From contig NZ_CP084474.1 of NCBI RefSeq assembly GCF_020405225.1, positions 62,001 to 126,000 on the forward strand: a stretch of DNA of 64,000 nucleotides. The letters run 5' to 3'. The notes under the pieces were generated by a model that worked only from the letters and a program-made list of their open reading frames with translations, was not told where the DNA came from and ran no database searches. A program made the position numbers and the translations under genes. Below are positions 51,826 through 61,262 of the stretch, one piece after another (the stretch's first letter is position 1; every line of letters starts with the position of its first letter). This DNA is from Natrinema sp. DC36 (GTDB lineage Archaea > Halobacteriota > Halobacteria > Halobacteriales > Natrialbaceae).

Positions 51826-52221
51826 TTAGATGCTCTCGAGCGCTTCCCGCAAATCGTCGGGAACTTCGACGCCGCTGTCGCCATCCATCGGTACGCAGAC
51901 ACGGTGTTCGGTCCCTTCAAAGACGACATCGCCGTCGTGGCTCGCCCGGTAGTTGAACTGGACGCTCGATTCCCCGACGGTTGCGTCCAGTTCGATCTCA
52001 ACGTCGTCGCCGCCACGGACCTGACCCGTGAAATCGAAGTCCATCGAGACGAGCGGAAGGCCGAGGCCGTGTCGCTCGTGGAGTTCCCAGTAGGGCCAGC
52101 CGATCTCCTCCATAAGTATGTCAGACGTCTCGTGGACCGCGTCGATCATCCGCGGGTAGTGGGCGATACCGAACGGATCGGTGTCCGAGAACCGGACGGT
52201 CCAGGTGCGTGTGAAACTCAT
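51826..52221 (-). CDS. 4HBT hot-dog thioesterase, candidate gentisyl-CoA thioesterase
   Basis: A 131-residue thioesterase of the 4-hydroxybenzoyl-CoA thioesterase group, start at 52221 (MSFTRTWTVRFSDTD). The catalytic Asp15 lies in SDTDPFGIAHYPRMIDAVHE, the diagnostic segment of Pseudomonas-type 4HBT enzymes. The remaining strands (PLVSMDFDFTGQVRGGDDVE, SSVQFNYRASHDGDVVFEG) complete a single hot-dog domain. In this cluster it can release gentisate, or another hydroxybenzoate, from its CoA ester, which together with the CoA ligase and flavin monooxygenase completes a CoA-based hydroxylation route. Confidence 0.88.
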   Translation of the reverse strand: MSFTRTWTVRFSDTDPFGIAHYPRMIDAVHETSDILMEEIGWPYWELHERHGLGLPLVSMDFDFTGQVRGGDDVEIELDATVGESSVQFNYRASHDGDVVFEGTEHRVCVPMDGDSGVEVPDDLREALESI

Positions 52222-52554
52222 GACATCGTGAGGCGAGTGTACCGGCAAATATAAAGCTACTGTCGACACTGCGGCTTATCGCTCGGTGCCGTTCAGCGGT
52301 CACCGTCCGATCCAGAGTCCGTTCGCAAGCGGGTTGCTACCTGCTGTTCACGATCGGAAGCGATCGAAAAGCGAGAGAGTATCTCGCGAGAAAACATTGA
52401 TGGGTGTGGCGTTCGAAGACCTCTCACGAATGACTATTGATACGCGGATCTGGATGCACCGGCCAAGAGACACCGGCAACGCGTCCGCGACCGAACCCAC
52501 CGGTATCTGCGCCGTCTTCGAATCATCCGCCGACTCCCTCCGGCCTGATGAGCG
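52222..52554. other. Divergent intergenic region
   Basis: 333 bases between the divergent thioesterase and dehydrogenase genes. No gene is seen. A large antisense reading across 52348-53088 is a shadow of the dehydrogenase. Confidence 0.3.
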
Positions 52555-55500
52555 ATGACTGCGAGTCCTAACACCTCTCTCGACGTCGACGCACCGAACG
52601 CCGACGAGCGGGCGGAGTACGACTACGTCTCCGACGACGTCGAGCGACCGGATCTGGTCGCTGCTCTCCGCGAGCGGATCGACGGCGACGTCCGGTTCGA
52701 TACCTATACTCGACAGCTGTATGCGACCGACGCGAGCGCCTACGAGGAGACGCCGATTGGCGTCGTCTTCCCGACGTCGACCGAAGACGTCGCGAGCGTC
52801 GTCTCCTACTGCGCCGACCGCGAGATTCCGGTCCTCCCGCGGGGCGGCGGGACGAGCCTCGCCGGCCAGGCGGTCAACGAGGCCGTCGTTCTCGACTTCA
52901 GCCGTCACATGGACGGGATCGTCTCCGTCGACGCCGACGCCCGACGTGCCCACGTCCAATCGGGCGTCATCCTCGAGGAACTCAACGACGCGCTGGCCCC
53001 CCACGGGCTGAAGTTTGCGCCGGACCCCGCCGCCGGCAATCGCAGTGTTATCGGCGGCGCGATCGGGAACAACTCGACGGGTGCCCATTCGCTGAAGTAC
53101 GGGAAGACTGACGCCTATATCGAGGAATGCGAGGTCGTACTGGCCGACGGCACCGTCGCAACTCTCGGCAAGGTCGACATCGATGAACTACGCGAACGGG
53201 CGGATCCGAAGGGCGACCTCCTCGAGCGCATCTCCCACAAGGTCGTCCGAATCATCGACGAGAAAGCCGACGAAGTCCGCGAGCGGTTCCCTGACCTGAA
53301 GCGCAACGTCTCCGGGTACAACCTCGATATGCTCGTCGAAGAGGCTGAGACCGGAACCGTCAATCTCGGCCGGTTGCTGGCCGGCAGCGAAGGGACCCTA
53401 GCCGTCGTGACGGAGGCTGAGGTCTCCCTCGAGCCCGTTCCCGAGACGAAAGCGGTCTCCCTGCTGTTCTACGAGAGCGTCCTCGAGGCCGTCACGGACG
53501 TCCAACACGTCTTAGAGTACGACCCCGCGGCGGTCGAACTCATCGACGACGTGCTCATCGGACTGGCCCGCGAGACCGCGGAGTTCGAGGAGATCGCGGC
53601 GCTGGTTCCCAATAATGCACAGGCGGCGCTGCTCGTCGAGTTCTACGCCGATGACGACGATCACGGCCGGGAACGGACCGCCGGGCTCCTCGCCGATCGC
53701 GTGCCCGGCAGCGACAGCGAGGCGACGCCGTCCACCAAGCACCCCGCCGTCGACGAGGCCCACGCCTTCGAGGGACTCGAGGCGCATGCGGACGCCGAAC
53801 GCGAGAAGTTCTGGAAGCTCCGCAAGGCGGGGCTGCCGATCCTGCTCTCGCGGACCTCCGACGAGAAGCACATCAGCTTCATGGAGGACTGTGCCATCCC
53901 GCCGGAACACCTCCCCGAGTTCGTCGAGCGGTTCCAGTCGCTGCTCGTCGAGAAGGACCGCGACGTCGACGCGGCCTTCTACGCGCACGCCGGGCCGGGC
54001 GTCCTCCATGTTCGCCCGCTGGTAAACACGAAGGCCACCGAGGACCGCGAAGACATGGTCGAGATCGCCGACGAAGTAACGGACATGGTCGTCGAATTCG
54101 GCGGTTCCGTCTCCGGCGAGCACGGTGACGGACGCGCCCGGACCCAGTGGAACAGGAAGCTCTATGGCGAGGAGCTCTGGCAGACATTCCGCGATCTGAA
54201 GACGGCATTTGATCCCGATTGGCTACTGAACCCTGGGAACATCTGTGGTGACCACGACATGACGGAAAACCTCCGGTACGACGACGAATACGCGTACGAC
54301 GCCGGATTTGAGCCGTCGCTGAACTGGGACAACGAAAACGGCATGCAGGGGATGGTCGAGCTCTGTCACGGCTGTGGCGGCTGTCGGGGCGAACAGGAGA
54401 CCACGGGCGGTGTGATGTGTCCGACCTACCGCGCCGCCGACGAGGAGATCACGGCCACGCGGGGCCGCGCAAACCTCCTTCGGCAGGCCATGAGCGGCGA
54501 CCTCCCCGGCGATCCCACCGACGACGAATTCGCCGAAGAGGTACTCGACCTCTGTATCGGCTGTAAGGGCTGTGCACGGGACTGTCCGAGCGAGGTCGAC
54601 ATGGCGAAGCTCAAAACAGAGATCATGCACGCCCGCCATCAGGAACATGGCTCGAGCCTTCGGGACAAGCTCTTCGCCAATTTCGACCGGTTGGCACCGC
54701 TGGGCAGCGCGCTGGCCCCCCTCTCGAATCTCGTGCAATCGCTCCCGGGAGCCGGAACGATCACCGAGAAGACCGTCGGCATCGCTCACGAGCGGTCGCT
54801 GCCTGAGTTCCACCGCGAGACAGTTCAAGGCTGGTTCGAGTCGCGTGGCGGCTCCCACATTCCCGAGTCCGAGGCCGAGCGAAAGGCCGTCTTCTTCGCG
54901 GACACTTACACTAACTACAGCCATCCCGCAGTCGGGAAGGCAACGGTCCGCGTCCTCGAGGCCGCCGGAGTTCACGTCAACGTCGCCAAGCGAACCGACA
55001 GCGGGCGCCCGGCGCTGTCGAAGGGTTTCGTCGATAAGTCTCGCGAGACGATGCGGGCGAACGTCGCCGAACTCGCGCCCCGCGTCGACGAGGGCTGGGA
55101 CGTCGTTCTCGCGGAGCCGTCGGACGCGGTGATGTTCCAATCCGACGCGCTCGATCTGCTCGGCGGGACTGGCGTCGAGTCCGTCGCGGCTAACGCCTAC
55201 GGCGTCTGCGAGTATCTCGACGCGTTCCGCCTTGACGAGAACGTCGACTGGGCGGCCCCGTCGGAGTCGGTGGCCTACCACGGCCACTGTCACCAGAAGG
55301 CGACGAAGAAGGACCACCACGCCGTCGGTATCCTCCGCCGCGCGGGCTACGCCGTCGATCCGCTTGACTCGGGCTGCTGTGGTATGGCCGGCAGCTTTGG
55401 CTACGAGGCCGAGCACTACTCGCTGAGCCAATCGATCGGTGACATCTTAGTCGACCAGATCGACGACAGCGACGCGACCGTCGTTACCGCACCAGGGACC

Positions 55501-55632
55501 TCCTGTCGCACCCAACTCGGCGACAAGCGTCTCGATCCGACTCCCTCGGAGAGTTCGCTCGCCGACAGCGAGCTCGACGGCGAGGAGCCGCCGACGCCGG
55601 TCGAACTACTGGCGTACGCGCTCTCGCGATAA
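52555..55632 (+). CDS. Fused FAD/4Fe-4S D-lactate or glycolate dehydrogenase (GlcD-GlcF-like)
   Basis: A 1025-residue fusion. Residues about 50-240: VAO/PCMH-type FAD domain (PRGGGTSLAGQAVNEAVV, GGAIGNNSTGAHSLKYGK). About 250-540: FAD-oxidase C-terminal domain (VSGEHGDGRARTQW near the end). About 600-690: two 4Fe-4S motifs (CHGCGGC ... VMCPTYR and CIGCKGCARDCPSEVD). About 760-1000: two CCG-type cysteine-rich segments (HGHCHQKATKK, SGCCGMAGSFGYEAEH). It oxidises a 2-hydroxyacid such as D-lactate or glycolate and passes electrons to the membrane quinone or another acceptor. Fusions of this length are common in haloarchaea. It could recover 2-hydroxyacids formed in aromatic catabolism, but this is open. 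Confidence 0.9.
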   Translation: MTASPNTSLDVDAPNADERAEYDYVSDDVERPDLVAALRERIDGDVRFDTYTRQLYATDASAYEETPIGVVFPTSTEDVASVVSYCADREIPVLPRGGGTSLAGQAVNEAVVLDFSRHMDGIVSVDADARRAHVQSGVILEELNDALAPHGLKFAPDPAAGNRSVIGGAIGNNSTGAHSLKYGKTDAYIEECEVVLADGTVATLGKVDIDELRERADPKGDLLERISHKVVRIIDEKADEVRERFPDLKRNVSGYNLDMLVEEAETGTVNLGRLLAGSEGTLAVVTEAEVSLEPVPETKAVSLLFYESVLEAVTDVQHVLEYDPAAVELIDDVLIGLARETAEFEEIAALVPNNAQAALLVEFYADDDDHGRERTAGLLADRVPGSDSEATPSTKHPAVDEAHAFEGLEAHADAEREKFWKLRKAGLPILLSRTSDEKHISFMEDCAIPPEHLPEFVERFQSLLVEKDRDVDAAFYAHAGPGVLHVRPLVNTKATEDREDMVEIADEVTDMVVEFGGSVSGEHGDGRARTQWNRKLYGEELWQTFRDLKTAFDPDWLLNPGNICGDHDMTENLRYDDEYAYDAGFEPSLNWDNENGMQGMVELCHGCGGCRGEQETTGGVMCPTYRAADEEITATRGRANLLRQAMSGDLPGDPTDDEFAEEVLDLCIGCKGCARDCPSEVDMAKLKTEIMHARHQEHGSSLRDKLFANFDRLAPLGSALAPLSNLVQSLPGAGTITEKTVGIAHERSLPEFHRETVQGWFESRGGSHIPESEAERKAVFFADTYTNYSHPAVGKATVRVLEAAGVHVNVAKRTDSGRPALSKGFVDKSRETMRANVAELAPRVDEGWDVVLAEPSDAVMFQSDALDLLGGTGVESVAANAYGVCEYLDAFRLDENVDWAAPSESVAYHGHCHQKATKKDHHAVGILRRAGYAVDPLDSGCCGMAGSFGYEAEHYSLSQSIGDILVDQIDDSDATVVTAPGTSCRTQLGDKRLDPTPSESSLADSELDGEEPPTPVELLAYALSR

Positions 55633-56008
55633 CGGTGCAGACGTACCGCTCCGGTCGTTCCCACTGACGGTAGTTCGCGGCGATTCGGTACCGATCGTCT
55701 GAGCAATAGGTGGTATCCACGTCTCTCGTCGGACCGTGAGCAGGTGAGAAATCTCGAGTCGGTTTCTCACCTCCAGGTTAACAGGGAGGACATTGGGATT
55801 TCTAGCGTGATATATCCTCGAGTGAACTGGGATAGCACTGTGAAAACCGGAAGTCGGTTGTCCGGGTACCGAGTAACGGTCTGGCGTTCCGACGAGCGGG
55901 TCCGTCACAAGATTCGTCAACCGTCGGGTTTCGCATGCAGTGAGATACCGTCACATCCATAAGATATCAGGTAAACTTTTTACGACGTATCTCTCACAGG
56001 CGATTACA
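55633..56008. other. Intergenic region before the Lrp-like gene
   Basis: 376 bases without a gene. TTTTTACGA near 55978-55986 is about 27 bases before the ATG at 56009 and is the likely TATA element. Confidence 0.35.
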
Positions 56009-56554
56009 ATGAACGATACCGAATCCTTCGACGTCTCTCCCCGTGACATCGCCATACTGAAAGCACGAGTAGATAACCCGACCTCGTCGACGCGCGAACT
56101 CAGCCGAATCCTTGAGGAGGAGTACGGAATATCACTATCTCATAATCGGATCAATGAGATTCTTCGGACGATGTCCGAAGAGGAAGTGTTTCGCGAGATG
56201 GTCCTCCCGAACCGGGAAATCTTTCGCCACTACCTATTCCGGGTCTCCTTCAACTTCCCGAACTTCGAGGACCACTGGCGGGACTGCTACGAGGCGCTTC
56301 AGAACGACCCACACGTCTTGATGTTCTTCACTGCGGACACTGACTACCAGTGGCACGCCATCGCCCAGTTCCGGACAGACGACCGGATGGAAAGTTGGGT
56401 ACACGATTTCTTCAGTGATCACGGCGAACTGATTTCCGATTTCCACAACACGATGCTCCATAGCGTCCACAAATTCCAAACGGAGTCGGCAGTCTTCGAC
56501 GACATCCTCGCAGAGACGGAAGAAGGACAGGAGTATCTCGACCACAGCGAGTAA
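56009..56554 (+). CDS. Lrp/AsnC-like winged-helix regulator (copy 1)
   Basis: A 181-residue protein from the ATG at 56009 (MNDTESFDVSPRDIAIL). Residues about 10-60 form a winged helix (SPRDIAILKARVDNPTSSTR, ELSRILEEEYGISLSHNRIN). The C-terminal domain (FRHYLFRVSFNFPNFEDHW, HVLMFFTADTDYQWHAIAQF) looks like a ligand-binding alpha/beta domain that resembles but does not clearly match the RAM domain. It precedes the ADP-forming acyl-CoA synthetase gene (91-base gap, same strand) and may control it. A paralogue is at 61263-61871. Confidence 0.75.
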   Translation: MNDTESFDVSPRDIAILKARVDNPTSSTRELSRILEEEYGISLSHNRINEILRTMSEEEVFREMVLPNREIFRHYLFRVSFNFPNFEDHWRDCYEALQNDPHVLMFFTADTDYQWHAIAQFRTDDRMESWVHDFFSDHGELISDFHNTMLHSVHKFQTESAVFDDILAETEEGQEYLDHSE

Positions 56555-56645
56555 ACGAATTACAAATTCCTCAATTCCGGGGTATTTCACAGGCCCAGGT
56601 CCGTTTCCCCGGAATTTATATTACAATGTTCGACAATGGTGGGAT

Positions 56646-57980
56646 ATGGGAGTAACCGACTTCTTCGATCCGGACGGAATCGCCGTCATCGGCGCATCGA
56701 AAACGCCTGGAAAACTTGGGAACGACACGATGACCAATATTCGGACCTACAACGGCGAGGTCTATCCAGTCAACCCCTCCAGCGATGGGAGCGTCTACGG
56801 CTACGAGTTCGTCGACTCGGTCCGCGACGTTGACGCCGATCTGGCACTGTGTTGTGTGCCTAGCCCCGTCGTTCCGGAGGTCTTAGAAGAGTGCGGCGAA
56901 GCGGGTGTCGGCGCTGCGGTGATCTTCGCCGGCGGCTTCGCGGAGGTCAACGAGGACGGACGAGAGCGCGAGGACGAGATCGTTCGTATCGGAGAGGAGT
57001 ACGACATGACCATTCTCGGGCCGAACACGGCGGGCTATTGCATCCCGCATCTGGACCTCTACGGGTCGTTCGTCCCGGAAATCCGTGACGTCGAGATGGG
57101 GAACGTCGCCCTCCTCGCCCAGAGCGGCGGCGTCGGAATTACCTCTGCGTTCCAACTGGACCGCGAGGAGTACGGCGTGTCGGCGATGTTTGGGCTTGGG
57201 AATCGGGCGAACACCGGGTTCGCCGAACTCATTCCGGTCCTCGACGACGATCCGCGGACTGACGTGATCGCGCTTCACATAGAGGGCACCAAAGACGTCG
57301 ACGCGTTCCTCGAGGCCTGCCGCGAGGCGAAGACACCGATCGTCGCCTACAAGGCCGGGAGCAAGTCACTAAGTGACTTCGTCGCGTCGCACACTGGCGC
57401 GCCAAACCAGTCTCGGGAGCGCTACGAAGACGCCCTCACCGGCGAGGGCGTCGTCTTCGTCTCGTCGGTGACCGAACTCATCGATGCCAGCCGCGCGATC
57501 GCGGACACGCCGAACCCGGCTGGGCGGAATGTCGGTCTCGTCACGGCTCAGGCCGGTCCGGGGATCATCATCGCCGATGAACTCGACGAGCGGGGCGCCG
57601 AGTTCCCCGACCTCGAAGACGAGACTCAGGAGCGCGTCGACGACCTTTTGCAGGGGATCACCTACACGGAGAACCCGGTCGACACAGGTCGACCGTTGCC
57701 CGAGTTCGGACAGATAATCGATGCTGTTGCCCGCGACGACAACGTTGACATCGTCATCGTCTACGAGATCTACGAGGACTCGTTGGGCTATCCGATCGAG
57801 GAACTGGAGACGCTCGCCGACGAACTCGAGAAGCCGATCCTCTTCACGGTCGCCGGCCCAGACAGTTTCGAAAAGGAACGGTTGCAGATGGAGGCGGCCG
57901 GGATTCCGACCTTCCAAGCGCCGGAGCGTGGGTCCAACGTGGTTGCGGCGTTGATTGACTCGATCCCCGATGACGCATAG
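56646..57980 (+). CDS. ADP-forming acetyl/acyl-CoA synthetase, alpha subunit (CoA-binding)
   Basis: A 444-residue protein of the succinyl-CoA-synthetase superfamily. N-terminal CoA-binding domain: FFDPDGIAVIGASKTPGKLG. Ligase-CoA domain: NVALLAQSGGVGITSAFQLD. Phosphohistidine region: VASHTGAPNQSRERYEDAL, with the His near residue 249. ATP is made from an acyl-CoA, ADP and Pi, or used in reverse. The beta (ATP-grasp) subunit is not in the window after or before this gene, so it must be encoded elsewhere or this protein acts otherwise. The final product of catabolic CoA esters is a natural substrate. Confidence 0.85.
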   Translation: MGVTDFFDPDGIAVIGASKTPGKLGNDTMTNIRTYNGEVYPVNPSSDGSVYGYEFVDSVRDVDADLALCCVPSPVVPEVLEECGEAGVGAAVIFAGGFAEVNEDGREREDEIVRIGEEYDMTILGPNTAGYCIPHLDLYGSFVPEIRDVEMGNVALLAQSGGVGITSAFQLDREEYGVSAMFGLGNRANTGFAELIPVLDDDPRTDVIALHIEGTKDVDAFLEACREAKTPIVAYKAGSKSLSDFVASHTGAPNQSRERYEDALTGEGVVFVSSVTELIDASRAIADTPNPAGRNVGLVTAQAGPGIIIADELDERGAEFPDLEDETQERVDDLLQGITYTENPVDTGRPLPEFGQIIDAVARDDNVDIVIVYEIYEDSLGYPIEELETLADELEKPILFTVAGPDSFEKERLQMEAAGIPTFQAPERGSNVVAALIDSIPDDA

Positions 57981-58168
57981 ACGCAAAGACGCGCAGACGC
58001 ATGGGCCGATGGACGAGGCGGTCTGACCGCTCGTCAGTATTGTTCTCTGCTATCGAACGGCACGATCGATAGGGACGGTCGCGTCCGACCGATCGCGGAC
58101 TCAAGTTCACGGCGCTGAAGGCCGCTCTCGTGGCGGGGCGCGGCGATGGCGGTTCCGCGGGCGAGCGG

Positions 58169-59569
58169 TTAGTACAGCAGCGTGAAGACGGCCAACTGCA
58201 GCGGGAGCAGGAGGACAATCGTCGCAACCGAGCAGGCCACCGTGGTGCGGATGACGTCGCCGGTGTCGGCCGTACCTTCGGCCAGGATCACCACAAGGAC
58301 CGCCGACTGATAGGGGAAGAAGTACGAGCTCAGCGCCAGCGTCTCCGACATCAACACGGGCGTCAGCGGCAGCCCCGCGGCCTCCGCGTAGGGGATGAGC
58401 ACTGGCGTGAGGACACTCGCGACGGCCAGCCCCTCCATTAGGAAGGTCAGTAGGAAAGTAATCCCGAAGATGACTGCGAGGACGACCGCGAGCGACGCAT
58501 CGGCTGGGACCAACGCGAGCAGGTAGTCGGCCGCGTCCTCGGTGAAGCCGGTGTAGACCAACCCGTCGCCGATCGCGAAGACGGCGGCGATGAAAAAGAG
58601 GATCGAAAAATCGGTTTCGGCGACGCTCTCGAAGTCGGTGACGCCGACGCGGGGCAGGAAGGCGAGCACGACGACAGCGACCGCACCGACGACCGGGTGA
58701 AAGCCGTGGACGAAGTCGGTCGCCCAGATCGCCGCCCCGACGAGGAGGGCCGCCAGCATGCGGCGTTCGGTTCGCGACGTATCGCCGCCCGTATCCGCCG
58801 GAACGTCGACGCTCGCGGACGGATCTGGATGGAAGAGGTAGTAGACGACGGCATAGACCAGCAACACGCGTGTCAGTCCCATGACCGGGTACATGTGGTA
58901 CAGCCACTCCGTCCAAGAGACGGGATGGTCCGCGATCGAGTCGCCGAACCCGGTGAGCATGATGTTCGGAAGGTCAGCGGTGAGAATGCCGGCTGAACCG
59001 TAGAAGGTCGCGAATGCCGGGCCGAGGAAGAGGCCAACACGCGCCGAACGGTCGTCGAAGAGTTCGCCGGTCTCCGTGAGAATCGGTGCGATGATGAGGA
59101 TCCGGACGAGCGACGAGGGGATGAGAAACGCCAGCGCGTGTGCGCCAATGGAGAGCGAAAGCAGGAGACGCCGGTATGTCCGTACCGGTTGTGTCCCGGC
59201 CGATTCGGAGACCGTTCGAGCGGTGATGTGGGTCCCGGCCCAGTTCGCGAGTCCGCTCCGGCGCGTCGCCTCGCCCATCAGTAGGCCGAAGCCGATGAGC
59301 CACGTCGCTGGCTTCTGGAAGCCGGTCAGCGCCCGTTCGGTCGAGAACGTCACGGCGATCAGTCCGATGCCGATCAGTCCCGTATACGCAGGCGGGATCG
59401 GCGTCAGGATCCACAGCACGATACAGAAAACTGTGATCGAGAGCATCCATGCGACGTCACCGCCACTCCCGCCGGAGAGACCGACCCAGACCGCCGCGGC
59501 GACTAGTATCGCGACGGCGAATGCTATTCGAGGGGTTCTGAGCGTCTCAAGTACTGACTGGCTATCCAT
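58169..59569 (-). CDS. SLC13/DASS-type anion (dicarboxylate) permease
   Basis: A 466-residue membrane protein with about twelve helices, start at 59569 (MDSQSVLETLRTPRIAF). Typical strands: GSGGDVAWMLSITVFCIVLW, TPIPPAYTGLIGIGLIAVTF, SSLVRILIIAPILTETGELF with SAGILTADLPNIMLTGFGDS (first re-entrant loop with Asn) and SVLTPVLIPYAEAAGLPLTP (second). This is the DASS/SLC13 fold of di- and tricarboxylate transporters. A substrate such as a C4 acid or 2-hydroxyacid would fit the neighbouring dehydrogenase and synthetase. Confidence 0.85.
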   Translation of the reverse strand: MDSQSVLETLRTPRIAFAVAILVAAAVWVGLSGGSGGDVAWMLSITVFCIVLWILTPIPPAYTGLIGIGLIAVTFSTERALTGFQKPATWLIGFGLLMGEATRRSGLANWAGTHITARTVSESAGTQPVRTYRRLLLSLSIGAHALAFLIPSSLVRILIIAPILTETGELFDDRSARVGLFLGPAFATFYGSAGILTADLPNIMLTGFGDSIADHPVSWTEWLYHMYPVMGLTRVLLVYAVVYYLFHPDPSASVDVPADTGGDTSRTERRMLAALLVGAAIWATDFVHGFHPVVGAVAVVVLAFLPRVGVTDFESVAETDFSILFFIAAVFAIGDGLVYTGFTEDAADYLLALVPADASLAVVLAVIFGITFLLTFLMEGLAVASVLTPVLIPYAEAAGLPLTPVLMSETLALSSYFFPYQSAVLVVILAEGTADTGDVIRTTVACSVATIVLLLPLQLAVFTLLY

Positions 59570-59765
59570 CGTTTCGTAAGTACGGTCACGTAATTTGGGG
59601 TTAAATCTATTGAGATATCCACATCTGTCTTCGGTCCGCGATGGCCATGGGGCCGCAGCGATCCAGCGGTCGGGCGCCGTCTCTGTCTCAGTGTCCACCT
59701 CCGGCCCGACTAGACTGTTTCGACTCGGTGTGCAAATAGTTATTACGCGTTTTCGTGGGGGATCG

Positions 59766-59993
59766 ATGGATGATAATACGGTTTTTCAGAGCCTCGTCGG
59801 CACGCTTGCGAAGCTCTTAGAGCGGGCGAACGTCATCGAGCAGGGACGGCTTATAGGCGACGATCGGTCTCGCGTGGCCGCGCATTGTCTCGGGCTGACG
59901 CAGATATCAAAGCAGGCCGCTAGTGTCGCGATAGTTGGACTGGTCGCAGGGTCGCCGGCGATCACCGGGCTCGCATTCGCGGACGTGTACTAG
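59766..59993 (+). CDS. Small hypothetical protein with a hydrophobic C-terminus
   Basis: A 75-residue protein from the ATG at 59766 (MDDNTVFQSLVGTLAKLLER); an AGTTATTACG element lies about 26 bases upstream. The N-terminal half is helical and charged; residues about 50-70 (QAASVAIVGLVAGSPAITGL) could be a membrane segment. The family is not recognised. A typical short haloarchaeal accessory protein. Confidence 0.45.
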   Translation: MDDNTVFQSLVGTLAKLLERANVIEQGRLIGDDRSRVAAHCLGLTQISKQAASVAIVGLVAGSPAITGLAFADVY

Positions 59994-60457
59994 CAGTCTT
60001 GCTAGTCGGAGATATGTTCATCCTTACCATGATCACGCTCTATCGGTATCACACCGGCGTCTGGCACGACGTCAGCTGTTCGATTCGCGGGCGATCACGG
60101 AACGGCGGGCTAAGACGCGCTGAGTGGCCTACTGAACAAGTTCGACAGTACGTCCGCTATCAGGAAACGCTGACCAGTTATCGCCCGGATGACGCTGCGA
60201 ATCCGGCGAATGCATTCACGGTCCGCGAATCGGTCTCCCCGGTCGACGGATCGTCGAGGGATCGGACCAATAGCCAAAAGCGGCGTACAAGCCTTCGGAT
60301 GGACGAAAAACCATTGTCGATTGATGACAAACTTCATCAGCCGAACTTATCGGTCTGGTCGAATCACATTCGAGCTGCGTCGATTCGTTCCCACCTGGCG
60401 GCTCCGTTCACTAATAGGAAATAAATACGATTCATAGATAAAAGAAGGTAAAATACA
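59994..60457. other. Intergenic region without recognisable content
   Basis: 464 bases with no supported gene or familiar fragment. The frames that are open here have shadow-like composition. Confidence 0.3.
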
Positions 60458-61209
60458 GGCACTGTCTACTTGAGTCAGTTTGATAAGTGAGTAGATTGTT
60501 AAATTTCTTGGAGAGATGGTCTCAGACCTGCTCAGTGAGAGCTATGTAGCGGATTTAGAAGAATCTTGGGAGAACGAGCGGACGGCGGACGCCCTGATGG
60601 GCGTCCGCCGTCCGCCTTCACGAAACTGGTTGTTCTCTTCGAGAGACAATAACGATTTTAGCCAAATTAGGCGTTGAACGCTCACATGGGGCGGTCTGGA
60701 ATTGGGTACATCGGCTGGCTAACAGCGGTTGCGACCCGCCGACTGCGAAGCCGTCAAGGGTCGCGGTTGACGAGACCGCTGTCAAAATTAACGGCGAGTG
60801 GTCTTGGTTGTACGATGCAATAGACATCGAGACAAGGTTGATTCTCGACGTCGCGCTGTTTGGTCGGCACGGCACCGATCCGGCGGCTGCGTTTCTGCAT
60901 CAACTTAAGGAGAAACACGATCTCTCGGAGGCTAATTTTCTCGTCGATCAATTCGGCTATCGGACTGCTCTCTCTTTCTCTCTCGATCAGGACTGAGCGA
61001 TCAGGTCAACTACACCGAGTGAAACCTGATCGAAAAGTGGTTTCACACCCTCAAAGTTCGGATCGACTGCTTCCATAACTCGTGGGTGGGCAGTCGGTCG
61101 AGCGTCCGCGAGTGCTTGAACAGTTTATGCACTACTACAACCGTCAGAGATCGCACCGTGCTCTCGGTGGAAAGACGCCGATTGAGGAGGTGTAGAACTA
61201 GACGGTGCC
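60458..61209 (+). mobile_element. Disrupted IS6-family insertion sequence
   Basis: A 752-bp element bounded by 15-base terminal inverted repeats (60458-60472 GGCACTGTCTACTTG; complement of 61195-61209 GGCACCGTCTAGTTC, 12 of 15 matching). The transposase is in fragments: MVSDLLSESYVADLEESWE at 60516, a shifted frame with a stop, then LGVERSHGAVWNWVHRLANS, DETAVKINGEWSWLYDAIDI, GRHGTDPAAAFLHQLKEKHD, another shift near 60975 and a stop before NLIEKWFHTLKVRIDCF. It is the least decayed of three copies of this IS subtype. No target duplication is recognisable. Confidence 0.78.
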
Positions 61210-61262
61210 ATATTTTGTGCATCGAGTGGGATTCAGATGAATGGTACTTAGCATCATTCACT

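Noticed and set aside
52348-53088. 246-codon minus-strand frame upstream of and inside the FAD/Fe-S dehydrogenase
   Set aside because: It overlaps the clearly coding dehydrogenase start and has no recognised domain.
54223-55431. 402-codon minus-strand frame opposite the FAD/Fe-S dehydrogenase
   Set aside because: Complete overlap with conserved iron-sulfur motifs on the plus strand; antisense shadow.
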